Positions 1 to 10,426 of a stretch of 64,000 bases of DNA are shown piece by piece. The notes below the pieces were generated by a model, which was given only the letters and a program-made list of their open reading frames with translations, was not told where the DNA came from and ran no database searches. The number at the start of each line of letters is the position of its first letter. Within the stretch, counting starts at the first letter, position 1. The translations under genes were made by a program, and so were the position numbers. Origin of the DNA: Comamonas testosteroni (lineage in GTDB: Bacteria > Pseudomonadota > Gammaproteobacteria > Burkholderiales > Burkholderiaceae_C); the NCBI RefSeq assembly GCF_000761245.1, contig NZ_AWOR01000044.1, positions 62,001 through 126,000 of the forward strand. Reading direction: 5' to 3'.

Positions 1-1
1 T

Positions 2-487
2 TTCTTCGCCCCCATGAGCTTCGGCAACTGCGGCTATGCCCTGCCCACCATCATCGGAGCCAAGTGCGCAGCACCCGATCGCCCGGCCATCGCCTATGCA
101 GGCGACGGCGCCTGGGGCATGAGCATGATGGAAATCATGACCGCCGTGCGCCACGACATCCCCGTGACCGCCGTGGTGTTCCACAACCGCCAATGGGGTG
201 CGGAAAAGAAGAACCAGGTGGACTTCTACAACCGCCGTTTCGTGGCCGGCGAGCTCGAGAGCGAAAGCTTCTCCGACATCGCCAAGGCCATGGGCGCCGA
301 AGGCATCGTGGTGGACCACATCGAGGACGTGGGCCCGGCACTGCAAAAAGCCATCGACATGCAGATGAAGGAAGGAAAGACCTGCGTGATCGAGATCATG
401 TGCACGCGCGAGCTCGGCGATCCCTTCCGCCGCGACGCCTTGTCCAAGCCCGTGCGCATGCTGGACAAGTACAAGGACTTTGTCTGA
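2..487 (+). CDS. xsc: Sulfoacetaldehyde acetyltransferase, C-terminal part (gene runs off the left edge)
   Basis: Only about the last 160 residues are present. They form the C-terminal thiamine-diphosphate binding domain: a GDGAWGM segment followed about 25 residues later by the FHNRQWG segment matches the GDG...N metal/ThDP motif. The ending (ELGDPFRRDAL...MLDKYKDFV) is what I recognise from Xsc proteins and not from acetolactate synthases. Xsc cleaves sulfoacetaldehyde with phosphate to acetyl phosphate and sulfite in taurine and other C2-sulfonate degradation, in the cytoplasm. The pta gene downstream takes up its product, which supports the call. The start and any upstream sulfonate genes lie outside the window. 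Confidence 0.9.
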   Translation, partial: FFAPMSFGNCGYALPTIIGAKCAAPDRPAIAYAGDGAWGMSMMEIMTAVRHDIPVTAVVFHNRQWGAEKKNQVDFYNRRFVAGELESESFSDIAKAMGAEGIVVDHIEDVGPALQKAIDMQMKEGKTCVIEIMCTRELGDPFRRDALSKPVRMLDKYKDFV

Positions 488-497
488 CGCCGTCTGA

Positions 498-621
498 CAC
501 CCCCTGAGGCGCTGCGCGCCTTCCCCCTCTCTACCCGCTGCGCGGGGGAGGGGGGCGACACCCTCGGTGCGGGGCGGCCCTTCCTCGGTGTCCCTTGGTC
601 GGGCCGCGCCGGTTTCATGCG
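498..621 (+). repeat. Family-1 structured intergenic repeat, copy R1
   Basis: The element starts 10 bases after the xsc stop codon and fills most of the gap to pta. It begins CCCCCTGAGGCGC, folds into a GCGC-rich hairpin, then a C-run/G-run hairpin, then a third hairpin with arms GACACC (557-562) and GGTGTC (587-592) around a 24-base loop. It ends in GCGCCGGTTTCATGCG. Six other clear copies in this window share the layout with compensatory arm changes. Confidence 0.85.
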
Positions 622-711
622 CCTTGGGTAAAGCGCAAGGCCCTCGAAAGCCGACTCCCCGACCCCCTGCGTTGCTCGCGCCGGGCCTTGTACTTCCCCG
701 CAGGAGCTTTC

Positions 712-1677
712 ATGACTCCCTCACTCTCACTTGCCGTGGCCGCCGACGATGCGCCCGCCACGCCGCGTCCACATCTCCAGCAATTGATCGACCAGGCCCG
801 GGCCCGCGGCCCGATTCCCGTGGCCGTGGCCTACCCCTGCGATGCCAGCTCTTTGCAGGCAGCCATGCAAGCGGCGGAAGCCGGCCTGATCAGGCCCTTG
901 CTGGTAGGACCGCGCCAGCGTATCGAAGCCGCGGCCCGCTCTGCGGGTCTCGATCTGTCTGCCGCCGAGATCCACTCCACGGCGGACGACCCTCGCATCG
1001 CCGCGGCCCAGGCCGCAGCGCTGTGCCGCGATGGCCAGGCCCGGTCCCTGATGAAGGGCAGCCTGCACAGCGACGATCTGCTGGGCGCGGCCGTGGCACG
1101 CGAAGCCGGTCTGCGCGGCAGCCGCCGGGCCAGTCACGTCTTCATCATGGACATCCCGGGCTACGACCGCCCTCTGCTGATGACCGACTGCGTGGTCAAC
1201 ATCTTCCCCAGCCTGATGGAAAAGCGCGACATCGCCCAGAATGCGGTCGATCTGGCCCATGCCATCGGCATAGCCCAGCCACGCGTGGCCCTGCTGTCGG
1301 CCGTGGAGACCGTCAACCCTGCCATTCCCGGCACCATCGATGCGGCAGCCCTGTGCAAGATGGCCGACCGCGGCCAGATCACGGGCGGCATCTTTGATGG
1401 TCCACTGGCCTACGACAACGCCATCTCCCTGCACTCGGCGCACAACAAGGGCATCGTCTCCGATGTCGCCGGTCGCCCCGATATCTTGCTGGCCCCCAAC
1501 CTGGAAGCCGGCAACATGATCTACAAGCAGCTGGTCTACATGGCCAACGCCGAATGCGCGGGCCTGGTTCTGGGCATGCGCGTGCCCATCGTGCTGACCA
1601 GCCGCTCCGACTCCGTGGCCAGCCGCATCGCTTCATGCGCCCTGGCCGTGCTGGCCAGCGCAGGGATGCAGGCCTAA
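712..1677 (+). CDS. pta: Phosphate acetyltransferase (short PTA_PTB type)
   Basis: A 321-residue single-domain phosphate acetyl/butyryl transferase, much shorter than the two-domain enterobacterial Pta. It converts acetyl phosphate from Xsc plus CoA to acetyl-CoA. The frame stays open for 117 bases upstream, but the ATG at 712 follows an AGGAG ribosome-binding site at 702-706 and begins MTPSLSL, so I chose it. Recognisable segments are the KGSLHSDDLLGA block, the SHVFIMD segment and the C-terminal GMRVPIVLTSRSDS motif of the family. A structured repeat separates it from xsc. It ends in a convincing terminator, so xsc-pta is probably the end of a sulfonate operon. Confidence 0.88.
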   Translation: MTPSLSLAVAADDAPATPRPHLQQLIDQARARGPIPVAVAYPCDASSLQAAMQAAEAGLIRPLLVGPRQRIEAAARSAGLDLSAAEIHSTADDPRIAAAQAAALCRDGQARSLMKGSLHSDDLLGAAVAREAGLRGSRRASHVFIMDIPGYDRPLLMTDCVVNIFPSLMEKRDIAQNAVDLAHAIGIAQPRVALLSAVETVNPAIPGTIDAAALCKMADRGQITGGIFDGPLAYDNAISLHSAHNKGIVSDVAGRPDILLAPNLEAGNMIYKQLVYMANAECAGLVLGMRVPIVLTSRSDSVASRIASCALAVLASAGMQA

Positions 1678-1698
1678 AGCAAGACCTGACCAAGGCCC

Positions 1699-1728
1699 GG
1701 CCTGGACACTGCTGTGTCCAGGCCTTTC
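1699..1728 (+). terminator. Rho-independent terminator after pta
   Basis: A perfect 11-bp stem (GGCCTGGACAC / GTGTCCAGGCC) with a TGCT loop, followed by TTTCT, lies 21 bases after the pta stop. Confidence 0.75.
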
Positions 1729-1748
1729 TGCCAAACGCCTATCTCCCG

Positions 1749-1778
1749 CAGATGCCAGAAACGCAGATGCCAGAAACG
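1749..1778. repeat. 15-bp tandem direct repeat (two units)
   Basis: CAGATGCCAGAAACG occurs twice head to tail between the pta terminator and the tRNA terminator. The second copy abuts the A-run that is the U-tract of the minus-strand terminator. Probably a local duplication. Confidence 0.8.
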
Positions 1779-1811
1779 AAAAAGCCTCAGAGTATTTTTA
1801 CTCTGAGGCTT
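1779..1811 (-). terminator. Rho-independent terminator of the tRNA-Ser/tRNA-Arg unit
   Basis: Read on the minus strand, the stem GCCTCAGAGTA / TACTCTGAGGC closes on an A-rich loop and is followed by a T-run, just beyond the 3' end of the tRNA-Arg gene. Confidence 0.85.
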
Positions 1812-1817
1812 AACGTT

Positions 1818-1894
1818 TGGTGCGGCTGGCAGGAATCGAACCCACGACCCCTTGGTTCGTAGCCAAGTACTCTATCCAGCTGAGCTACAGCCGC
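1818..1894 (-). tRNA. tRNA-Arg (anticodon ACG)
   Basis: On the minus strand the sequence begins GCGGCTG and ends with the discriminator A and an encoded CCA, giving a 77-base cloverleaf. The anticodon arm CTTGG-CTACGAA-CCAAG places ACG at positions 34-36, which A-to-I editing lets read CGU, CGC and CGA. The T arm (GTGGGTTCGATTCC) and D arm are standard. It is probably co-transcribed with tRNA-Ser just upstream, two bases away. Confidence 0.97.
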
Positions 1895-1896
1895 AT

Positions 1897-1986
<90 letters not shown>

Positions 1987-2017
1987 TGTGTCGAAGCGTC
2001 TATTGTAGCCTAAAAAT

Positions 2018-3485
<1,468 letters not shown>

Positions 3486-3516
3486 ATGAAGTTACAAGCA
3501 GTCAGCTTGTCAGAAC

Positions 3517-4506
3517 TCAATGTCCGGTCTCGGGCGCCTTGCGCACTGCGATCTCCAGGCCCGTGGCCGCGTCGATCTTCAGACCCTTGGGCAGCGGGAA
3601 CTTGATGGTTTCCTCGATACCGTCCATCTTGCGCACGGCGACTGCGCCCAGTTGCCGGATGCGGGCGATGACCTCGTCGACCAGCACCTCGGGCGCCGAA
3701 GCCCCGGCCGTCAGCCCCACGCGGGCCGCATCGGCAAACCACTCCTGCTTGAGCTCGAGCGCGTTGTCCACCATATAGGCGGGCGTGCCCAGGCGATCGG
3801 CCAGCTCGCGCAGGCGGTTGCTGTTGGAGCTTGTCGGGCTGCCGACGACGATGACCAGATCCACCTGGGGTGCCAGCACCTTCACGGCATCCTGGCGATT
3901 CTGCGTGGCATAGCAGATGTCCTGCTGCTTGGGTTCGCGCACCAGCGGAAAGCGTGCCTTGATGGCGGCCTTGATGCCTGCGGCGTCATCGACCGACAGA
4001 GTGGTCTGCGTCACCACGGCCAGCTTTTCAGTCTGGCGCGGCGCCACCTTGGCCACATCGCCCTCGTCCTCGACCAGGTGAATGCCTTCGGAGAGCTGGC
4101 CCATGGTGCCTTCGACCTCCGGATGGCCCTTGTGGCCGATCATGAGGAACTCGTAGCCTTCCTTGGCCAGCTTGGCGACTTCCACATGCACCTTGGTGAC
4201 CAGCGGGCAGGTCGCATCGAAGATGGCAAAACCGCGGCGCTCGGCCTCCTGCTGCACGGCCTTGGAGACGCCATGGGCCGAGAAGATCAGCGTGGAGCCG
4301 GGCGGCACCTCGTCCAGCTCCTCGATGAAGATGGCACCCTTGGCCTTGAGGTCGTTGACCACAAAGGTGTTGTGCACGATCTCGTGGCGTACATAGATGG
4401 GCGCGCCGAACTTGGCCAGCGCCCGCTCCACGATCTCGATAGCGCGATCCACCCCGGCACAAAAGCCGCGCGGCTCGGCCAGCAGGACTTCCTTGGCTCC
4501 CACCAC
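3517..4506 (-). CDS. ispH: 4-hydroxy-3-methylbut-2-enyl diphosphate reductase
   Basis: The last enzyme of the MEP isoprenoid pathway: a [4Fe-4S] reductase that makes IPP and DMAPP. The three cluster cysteines are visible in GFCAGVDRA (Cys16), FDATCPLV and [10 protein letters not shown]. The catalytic glutamate region and the substrate-binding SxN segment ([10 protein letters not shown]) are also present. The 329-residue length is normal. The predicted start is GTG at 4506, one base after the fkpB stop (TGA-G-GTG), with a second GTG codon next; translational coupling to fkpB is likely. The fkpB-ispH pairing also occurs in enterobacteria. Confidence 0.95.
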   Translation of the reverse strand: MVGAKEVLLAEPRGFCAGVDRAIEIVERALAKFGAPIYVRHEIVHNTFVVNDLKAKGAIFIEELDEVPPGSTLIFSAHGVSKAVQQEAERRGFAIFDATCPLVTKVHVEVAKLAKEGYEFLMIGHKGHPEVEGTMGQLSEGIHLVEDEGDVAKVAPRQTEKLAVVTQTTLSVDDAAGIKAAIKARFPLVREPKQQDICYATQNRQDAVKVLAPQVDLVIVVGSPTSSNSNRLRELADRLGTPAYMVDNALELKQEWFADAARVGLTAGASAPEVLVDEVIARIRQLGAVAVRKMDGIEETIKFPLPKGLKIDAATGLEIAVRKAPETGH

Positions 4507-4507
4507 C

Positions 4508-4978
4508 TCAAAGTACCCCGATCAGCTTCACTTCAAACGTCACGGGCTGGCCGGCCAGCGGGTGGTTGAAGTCGAACAGCACGGCGCCGTCCTCGCGCAC
4601 CTGCACCACCGCGCCGGCGTAGCTGCCGCTGCCGTCGGGCGTGGGGAACTGCACCACATCGCCTGCGGTGTACTGCTCATGCGGGTCGCCGAGCTCGTTC
4701 ATGAGCTTGCGGGCTACCCACTGCATCATGTCGGGGTTGCGCTCGCCAAAAGCCTCGCCGGCGGGCAGCTCGAAAGTGCTGTGCGTGCCCTCGGCCAGGC
4801 CGATCAGCTTGTCTTCCATGGCCGGCGACAGCTCGCCCGCACCCAGCGACAGCGTCGCCGGCTTTTCGTTGAAGGTATTGATCACATCGCCCGCAGGGCC
4901 CGCCAGGCGGTAATGCAGCGTGAGAAAAGAGCCTGCCTGCACGACGGGCAGATCCGAAGGGGTTGCGCTTGTGGTCAT
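4508..4978 (-). CDS. fkpB: FKBP-type peptidyl-prolyl cis-trans isomerase, SlpA/FkpB type
   Basis: A 156-residue SlyD-like FKBP without the histidine-rich tail. It has the split FKBP fold (SFLTLHYRL at the start, [22 protein letters not shown] at the end) around an inserted IF chaperone domain (residues about 70-125, [15 protein letters not shown]...). Such proteins accelerate proline isomerisation and act as cytoplasmic folding factors. Gene order fkpB-ispH on the minus strand with a one-base gap suggests one transcript. The promoter is probably in the 115-base gap shared with the divergent radC. Confidence 0.9.
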   Translation of the reverse strand: MTTSATPSDLPVVQAGSFLTLHYRLAGPAGDVINTFNEKPATLSLGAGELSPAMEDKLIGLAEGTHSTFELPAGEAFGERNPDMMQWVARKLMNELGDPHEQYTAGDVVQFPTPDGSGSYAGAVVQVREDGAVLFDFNHPLAGQPVTFEVKLIGVL

Positions 4979-5093
4979 GAAAGTCCCGATAAACTGGGCT
5001 GCATTGTAAGAGCGAGCCTATAACCTCTTCGCCGCTGCGTTGAGATGGCCGGCCCGCCCCTTCCCCGCCTTGTGCAAGCGAGCACTGACACCC

Positions 5094-5786
5094 ATGCCCA
5101 TCAAAGACCTGCCCCTGGATGCCCAGCCGCGCGAAAAGCTCGCGCAGCGGGGTGCGGCTGCGCTCTCGGATGCCGAGCTGCTGGCCGTCATTTTGCGCAC
5201 CGGCATCGCCGGCAAGACGGTGCTGCAGATGGCGCAGGAGCTGCTGAAGCTGCCCGGTGATCGCCAGGGAGCAGGCGGTCTGGCCGGGCTGCTGGCCGCC
5301 GACTACAAGGCTTTGACAGCCGTCAAAGGCCTGGGCCCGGCCAAGCGCGCCGAGCTGTTGGCCGTGCTGGAGCTGGCCCGCCGTGCCACGGCACAGCAGC
5401 TGCGCGAGCGGGAAGTCTTTTCCTCCCCCGAGGCCGTCAAGCACTATCTGCAGCTGCATCTGGCGGCCAGACCGCACGAGGTGTTTGCCGTGCTGTTTTT
5501 GGACAGCCAGAACCGCTTGCTGGCTCTTGAAGAAATGTTTCGCGGTACCTTGACGCAAACTTCCGTCTACCCTCGTGAAGTCGTGCTGCGCGCCCTGCAC
5601 CATCAGGCCGGCGCGGTGATCCTCGCGCACAACCACCCCAGCGGCAACGTGCAGCCCAGCAGTGCCGACAGCGCGCTGACCGCCACTCTCAAGGCCGCTC
5701 TGGCCTTGATCGATGTACGCGTGCTCGACCACATCATCGTCGGGCCGGGCGCCGCCTGCTCCATGGCCGAAGAGGGTCTGCTATGA
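5094..5786 (+). CDS. radC: RadC-family JAB/MPN domain protein
   Basis: A 230-residue RadC (UPF0758) protein. The N-terminal half contains a helix-hairpin-helix-like segment ([25 protein letters not shown]). The C-terminal half is a JAMM metalloprotease-like domain with the zinc motif HNHPSG followed by S and D (residues about 178-191). Despite the name, a role in recombination repair is not established. The frame is open further upstream, but [16 protein letters not shown] is the conserved RadC start. Its stop overlaps the next gene's start (ATGA), so the two are co-translated. Confidence 0.93.
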   Translation: MPIKDLPLDAQPREKLAQRGAAALSDAELLAVILRTGIAGKTVLQMAQELLKLPGDRQGAGGLAGLLAADYKALTAVKGLGPAKRAELLAVLELARRATAQQLREREVFSSPEAVKHYLQLHLAARPHEVFAVLFLDSQNRLLALEEMFRGTLTQTSVYPREVVLRALHHQAGAVILAHNHPSGNVQPSSADSALTATLKAALALIDVRVLDHIIVGPGAACSMAEEGLL

Positions 5787-6439
5787 GCCACGCACACCGC
5801 TCGCTACAGGATCTGGCCGGCATCTCCCGCCATCTCAAGCAGATGCGCGAACAGGCCGAAGCCCTGGCCCTCGCGCAGGCCCAGGCGCGTGCTGCGCGCG
5901 AGCGTGAACGCAATCTGTTTGCGCTCAGCGTCGGCAAGGTCACGCCGCTGCGCTCGCGCAACGAAGTCAGCTTTCTGGAGCCGGCCCCCTCGCCGCTGCC
6001 GCTGCAGATGGTGCTGGACGAACAGAACGTGCTGCGCGAAGCCATGAGCGACGAGTTCGATGTCAGCACCCTGCTGGACGTGGACGATCAGCTGAGCTTT
6101 CGCCGCCCCGGCATCGGTCTGGACGTGACCCGCAAGCTGCGTGGCGGCCACTGGAGCATTCAGCGCCAGCTGGACCTGCACGGCCTGCGCTCGGACGAAG
6201 CGCGCGAGGCGCTGGGCCAGTTCATCCGGCTGTCGCACCGCACGGGCGTACGCTGCGTGCGCATCGTGCACGGCAAGGGCCTGGGCTCGCCGGGCCGCAC
6301 CCCCGTGCTCAAGGGCAAGGTGCAGCGCTGGCTGGTGCAGAAGAAAGAGGTGCTGGCCTTTGTCCAGGCCCGCCCGGCCGAAGGTGGCGCGGGCGCGCTG
6401 GTGGTGCTGCTGCAGCCGGGCAAGCGCAAGCTGTTCTGA
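5783..6439 (+). CDS. Smr-domain protein (putative nuclease)
   Basis: A 218-residue protein with a charged, probably coiled N-terminal part and a C-terminal Smr domain. The diagnostic segments are [13 protein letters not shown] and, 30 residues later, [13 protein letters not shown] followed by PVLK..V..WL. Smr domains of MutS2 and stand-alone SmrA/SmrB proteins are nicking or RNA-cleaving nucleases; in E. coli SmrB cuts mRNA at collided ribosomes. Whether this copy does so is inference. It overlaps radC by four bases. The last residues are basic (GKRKLF). Confidence 0.9.
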   Translation: MSHAHRSLQDLAGISRHLKQMREQAEALALAQAQARAARERERNLFALSVGKVTPLRSRNEVSFLEPAPSPLPLQMVLDEQNVLREAMSDEFDVSTLLDVDDQLSFRRPGIGLDVTRKLRGGHWSIQRQLDLHGLRSDEAREALGQFIRLSHRTGVRCVRIVHGKGLGSPGRTPVLKGKVQRWLVQKKEVLAFVQARPAEGGAGALVVLLQPGKRKLF

Positions 6440-6514
6440 GAACGTGTTGACGACCTGATAGCTGCTCGTTCCTGTCGGCCGCGCCTGTCGGCATGGGGCC
6501 TGGGCCCCCAAAGC

Positions 6515-7543
6515 CTATCTTCCCTGCGGCACGGTGTTGAGCGGCAAGGGCAGCGGCCGCATATCGCGGCCGTATATGCGGCGTATGCGCTCGGGCACCG
6601 TGGGGTGGGATTCCAGCCAGTCTTCGAGGCGGCTGGCATGGGGAATTTCGGCCAGCAGCATGTGCTGCACGATGCGCTTGTCCAGCCCCTGGTGGCTGCG
6701 CGCATCCTGCTGCCAGCTGCCGTACTGCTGCTCGGCCAGTTCACGCTGCGTGAGCACTTTGCGCAGCACACCGCCCAGCCCGTCCTTGCTGCGCGTCCAC
6801 TGCACGGCACGGGCATCTGCCAGATACTCGCGCTGGCGCGATACGGCGGCCTTGAGCAACTGGCCGCCGAGCCAGCCGACAAATCCCGCAGCCTGGATGA
6901 AGAGGCCGAACCATTGCGTAAGGATGCTGTCGCGCTCGCGCAGGCTCTGGCCGAAGTTGTGAATCAGCTCCAGCCCGTAGACCATGCCGGCCAGCTGCAT
7001 GTTCAGCCGCGTGTCGCCCTCGCGCAGATGGGACAGCTCATGCGCTACCAGACCCTGCATTTCCTCGCGGCTGAGCTGGTCCAGCGCACCCTGGGTCACG
7101 GCAATGACGGCGTCCTGCGCATCCCAGCCCGCCGCAAAGGCATTGATGGCCTCGGTGCGCGCCAGCACCGCGACCTGGGGTGCGGGCCAGTGCGCCGCAA
7201 TGCACATTTCATGGACGATATTGCACAGTTGCTGCTCGGCCAGCGAGCTGCCGGCTCTGGCTTCGCGTGCCCCTACGCGCTGGGCCAGTTTGCGCCCGCC
7301 GTGGCGCAGCTGGTCGAGCTCTATCCAGCAGCCGCCCAGCACCAGCAGCAAGGTCACGCAGATATTCACCGTTGCAAAGCCCGTGGGATAGTCCCAGCCG
7401 CCGAATGCCAGAGTGCCCAGCCACCAGGCCAGCATCAGGCCCAGATGCACCGACGCCACCACAGCCAGCACACACAGGCCGAACACCAGCAGCAACCAGC
7501 GCGTACTGCGCCTGGCTTGGCGCTGTCGCTCCCAGAAACGCAT
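6515..7543 (-). CDS. M48-family membrane zinc metallopeptidase (HtpX-like)
   Basis: A 342-residue inner-membrane peptidase. Two hydrophobic segments lie near the N-terminus (WLLLVFGLCVLAVVASVHLGL and a second around residue 65). The zinc motif HELSH is near residue 170, and the third ligand is in REYLADARAV, typical of M48. The frame is open upstream, but ATG 7543 is four bases after the lemA stop and begins MRFWERQ, giving a tight lemA-M48 pair. LemA and M48 peptidases often neighbour each other; the substrate is unknown, with a membrane quality-control role most likely. Confidence 0.88.
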   Translation of the reverse strand: MRFWERQRQARRSTRWLLLVFGLCVLAVVASVHLGLMLAWWLGTLAFGGWDYPTGFATVNICVTLLLVLGGCWIELDQLRHGGRKLAQRVGAREARAGSSLAEQQLCNIVHEMCIAAHWPAPQVAVLARTEAINAFAAGWDAQDAVIAVTQGALDQLSREEMQGLVAHELSHLREGDTRLNMQLAGMVYGLELIHNFGQSLRERDSILTQWFGLFIQAAGFVGWLGGQLLKAAVSRQREYLADARAVQWTRSKDGLGGVLRKVLTQRELAEQQYGSWQQDARSHQGLDKRIVQHMLLAEIPHASRLEDWLESHPTVPERIRRIYGRDMRPLPLPLNTVPQGR

Positions 7544-7547
7544 GCGC

Positions 7548-8135
7548 TCAGAACCTGACCTGAGGGACGGCGCGTTCCTGCTCGCTCTTAGTCGAAGCCA
7601 GCATGTCCATGTGCACAAAACCCACCAGCCGCGCCACGATCAGATCCGGGAACTGTCCGGCCTGGTTGTTGAATTCCAGCACCTCGTCGTTATAGGACTG
7701 ACGCGCAAAACCGATGCGGTTCTCGGTGCTGGTGATTTCTTCGCCGAGCTGCTGCATGCGGGCATCGGCCTTGAGCGTGGGATAGGCCTCGGCCAACGCC
7801 ATCAAGCGGCCTACCTGACCTCCCAGCACCTGCTCCGCGGCCATCAGTGCCCCCATGGCCTGCGCCTTGCCCGGCGACTGACGGGCCTTGTCGGCAGCGC
7901 TGACGGCCTCGCCTCGTGCGCGGATCACGGCCTCCAGCGTCTGCGCCTCATGCTGCATATAGCCGCGGGCGACTTCCACCAGATTGGGAATCAGGTCATG
8001 ACGGCGCTTGAGCTGCACATCGATCTGCGCAAACGCGTTCTCCACCTGGTTCTTGTGCGTGCGCAAGCGGTTGTAGAGGGCAATTGCCCAGATCACGATC
8101 ACCACCACCACTGCCAGCGCGATATATGTCGTCAT
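7548..8135 (-). CDS. lemA: LemA family protein
   Basis: A 195-residue protein with one N-terminal membrane anchor (YIALAVVVVIVIWAIALYN) followed by an all-helical domain. The segment NQVENAFAQIDVQLKRRHDLIPNLV, interrupted here only by description, is the LemA hallmark, as is FNNQAGQFPD near the end. The exact function of LemA is not established; it is generally found with membrane proteases or TPM-domain proteins. It is the first gene of the lemA-M48 unit and lies 106 bases from the stop of cpdB, whose terminator falls in that gap. Confidence 0.93.
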   Translation of the reverse strand: MTTYIALAVVVVIVIWAIALYNRLRTHKNQVENAFAQIDVQLKRRHDLIPNLVEVARGYMQHEAQTLEAVIRARGEAVSAADKARQSPGKAQAMGALMAAEQVLGGQVGRLMALAEAYPTLKADARMQQLGEEITSTENRIGFARQSYNDEVLEFNNQAGQFPDLIVARLVGFVHMDMLASTKSEQERAVPQVRF

Positions 8136-8183
8136 ACCCTCTTCCCTATCCCTGAAAAAATTTCTCGCATCATAGCCAGTCCC

Positions 8184-8221
8184 AGAAAAAAAGCCGCCGT
8201 GGCTTTTGCAGCCACGGCGGC
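8184..8221 (-). terminator. Rho-independent terminator after cpdB
   Basis: On the minus strand a perfect 11-bp stem GCCGCCGTGGC / GCCACGGCGGC is followed by a run of seven T, 20 bases past the cpdB stop. Confidence 0.9.
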
Positions 8222-8241
8222 AGTCATTGCGGCAACGCCGC

Positions 8242-10332
8242 CTACTTGGACAGATCGAGCTGGTATTTGCTCATGCCCTTGCCCAAGCCGTCATCCGCGG
8301 CCAGCAAGGACACTCCCGTCAGGCCCGCGGCCTGGGCCACGCTCAAGGCATTGGTGCCGGAGCTGAACACCACCGGGCCGGCCGTCGTCACCTTGGTAAA
8401 GCGCCAGCTCTTGGCTGCACCATTGGCGGCTCTGGTGATCTGCGGGTTCTTGCGCACATACTCGATCACCACATCGCGGTTCGCATCGGGCGACGCCCAG
8501 ATGGCCGACGAGCCGTCGAGCTTGGGGATGAAGCTGGCACCGCTGGTGGCACGGTAGTTGTTGGTGGCGATCACGAACTCCTGCGCCGTATCCATGGGCT
8601 TGCCCAGATAGCTCAGGTTCTTGATGCGGCTGCCCAGCGGCTGGGTCACATCGATCTCGTACTGCACATCGGCCGTGGTGAACATGTCGAAGTTGTAGCC
8701 CGGGAAGCTGCTGATCAAGGGCTGCTCGGCCGCCTTGTTCACATCGATCTGGTTGAAGCGCTTGGCGGCAGCCTCCAGCCAGCTCTTGATGTCCGCGCCA
8801 TTGACCTTCACCGCGTACACGGTGTTGGGGTAGAGATACAGGTCGGCCGCGTTGTAGATGGCCAGAGGGCCGGCAACCACATCGGTGAAGTCCTTGCCGC
8901 CCTGGAAGCCGGACTTGAACGGCGCACTCACCGACAGCACTGGCAGGCTGGCGTACTGCGGCAGATTGGCCTTGATGTAGCTGGCCACATAGGCCTGCTG
9001 GGCCTGGTTGACGATCTGGATCGCACCGGGGTCGCCCACATCGGCAAACAGCGTGCTCATGCGGAAGTCCGTGCTGCCGATGGGCGTCTTCACATAGCTG
9101 ATGGCCGCCTGATGCTGTGCCTCGATCAGCGGAGCAACAGCCGGATCGGCATCCACAAACACCGTGGCACCTGCGGCATCCTTGTTCTGGATATTGCGCA
9201 GCTCGCTCTTGCTGCCGGTCTTGGCCACGCTCCACTTCTTGCCGTCCCATTGCAGCGGCAGCTGGATCACGCCCAGCGCCTTGCCCCAGGAGTTGGCCAT
9301 GACTGCAGGCACGCCGTTGATGGTGCCGGCCTGGTTGTCCACGCCGCTCTGGCTGTAGGCGGGCTTGGCCGACAGATCGGGGAACACGCTGTGCTGGTGA
9401 CCCATGACCATGGCATCGATACCCGCCACCTTGGACAGATACAGGCCGGGGTTCTCCATGGTGGCCGAATAGGCCGAGCCGTCCAGACCGCCATGCAGCA
9501 GGGCCACCACCACATCGGCACCCTTGGCGCGCAACTCTGGCACGTATTTGCCGGCAGCCTCCACCGCGCCCTCGGTGTAGACCTTGCCTTCAAGATAGCG
9601 CTTGTCCCAGTTCATGATGCCCGGCGTGGTGAAGCCGATCACGCCGATCTTGATGGGCAGCTTGACTTCCTTGCCATCGCTGCCCTTGGCCACCATGGTG
9701 CGCTCCAGCACGGCATAGGGCTGAACCAGCGGCTTCTTGGTTTTGCTGCTGTAGACATTGGCCAGTACGGCCGGATAGCCGTTGCCCGCGCATTTCTGGC
9801 TGGCATCGACGCCATCCACATCCAGGCCTCCGCCCAGCACCTGGTTGAGAAAGGGCAGGCCGTAGTTGAATTCGTGATTGCCCAGCGTGCCCGCGTCAAA
9901 GCTCAACGCACCCATGGCCTTGTACATGGACAGCTGCTGCGTGCAGGGTATGGGCTTTACCTCGGCCTCGTAGTCAGCCAGGGCCGTGCCCTGGATGGTG
10001 TCGCCGTTGTCCACCAGCAGCGTGTTGGCAAATTCCTTGCGAGCCGCACGGATCAGCGTGGCCGTGCGCTCGAAGCCATAGGTCTTGTCTTCGGCCAGCT
10101 TGAAATAGTCATAGCTGCGCACATTGAAGTGCAGATCCGTGGTCTCCAAAACGGCCAGCGTCGCCGTGGCAGGCTGCGCGCTGACAGGCGTTGTGCTGCC
10201 GTCGTCGCTGCCGCCGCAGGCAGCCAGCAATGCGGCACAGCCCACTGCCGTCAGCACATGGCGGCGTTGCTGCACTGCCGAGAAGAAACCGCCCGAGCGC
10301 AGCTTTGCGCCGGGCAAATCGAAATCCTGCAT
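8242..10332 (-). CDS. cpdB: Periplasmic 2',3'-cyclic-nucleotide 2'-phosphodiesterase/3'-nucleotidase, lipoprotein
   Basis: A 696-residue member of the CpdB/UshA family. The N-terminus carries QRRHVLTAVGC, then the lipobox LLAACGG, so it is probably an envelope lipoprotein, possibly exported by Tat. The metallophosphatase domain shows ETTDLHFN, DNGDTIQG, GNHEFNYG and MGHQHSVFPD, which are the two-metal ligand blocks. The C-terminal half (residues about 400-650) is the 5'-nucleotidase substrate-specificity domain with NNYRATSGASF. It degrades 2',3'-cyclic nucleotides and 3'-nucleotides for phosphate and nucleoside salvage. It is monocistronic with its own terminator. Confidence 0.9.
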   Translation of the reverse strand: MQDFDLPGAKLRSGGFFSAVQQRRHVLTAVGCAALLAACGGSDDGSTTPVSAQPATATLAVLETTDLHFNVRSYDYFKLAEDKTYGFERTATLIRAARKEFANTLLVDNGDTIQGTALADYEAEVKPIPCTQQLSMYKAMGALSFDAGTLGNHEFNYGLPFLNQVLGGGLDVDGVDASQKCAGNGYPAVLANVYSSKTKKPLVQPYAVLERTMVAKGSDGKEVKLPIKIGVIGFTTPGIMNWDKRYLEGKVYTEGAVEAAGKYVPELRAKGADVVVALLHGGLDGSAYSATMENPGLYLSKVAGIDAMVMGHQHSVFPDLSAKPAYSQSGVDNQAGTINGVPAVMANSWGKALGVIQLPLQWDGKKWSVAKTGSKSELRNIQNKDAAGATVFVDADPAVAPLIEAQHQAAISYVKTPIGSTDFRMSTLFADVGDPGAIQIVNQAQQAYVASYIKANLPQYASLPVLSVSAPFKSGFQGGKDFTDVVAGPLAIYNAADLYLYPNTVYAVKVNGADIKSWLEAAAKRFNQIDVNKAAEQPLISSFPGYNFDMFTTADVQYEIDVTQPLGSRIKNLSYLGKPMDTAQEFVIATNNYRATSGASFIPKLDGSSAIWASPDANRDVVIEYVRKNPQITRAANGAAKSWRFTKVTTAGPVVFSSGTNALSVAQAAGLTGVSLLAADDGLGKGMSKYQLDLSK

Positions 10333-10426
10333 GGTTGACCCTGCTTGTTGAAAAACAGGCAGTGTCTACAGGGCTTTTTACAGCGTCATGAAGGAAATTT
10401 GACGCTTTGAAACTCGGTCCAGGAAC

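Noticed and set aside
595..711. Longer pta start
   Set aside because: The extension is translated repeat sequence; ATG 712 has a ribosome-binding site and gives the family start.
6440..6514. Family-1 remnant after smr
   Set aside because: It shares only GC-rich words and GCCTGTCGGC repeats; no hairpin 3 or tail.
8206..10338. 710-codon open frame antisense to cpdB
   Set aside because: Same composition effect; it has no recognisable domain and covers a well-identified CpdB gene.
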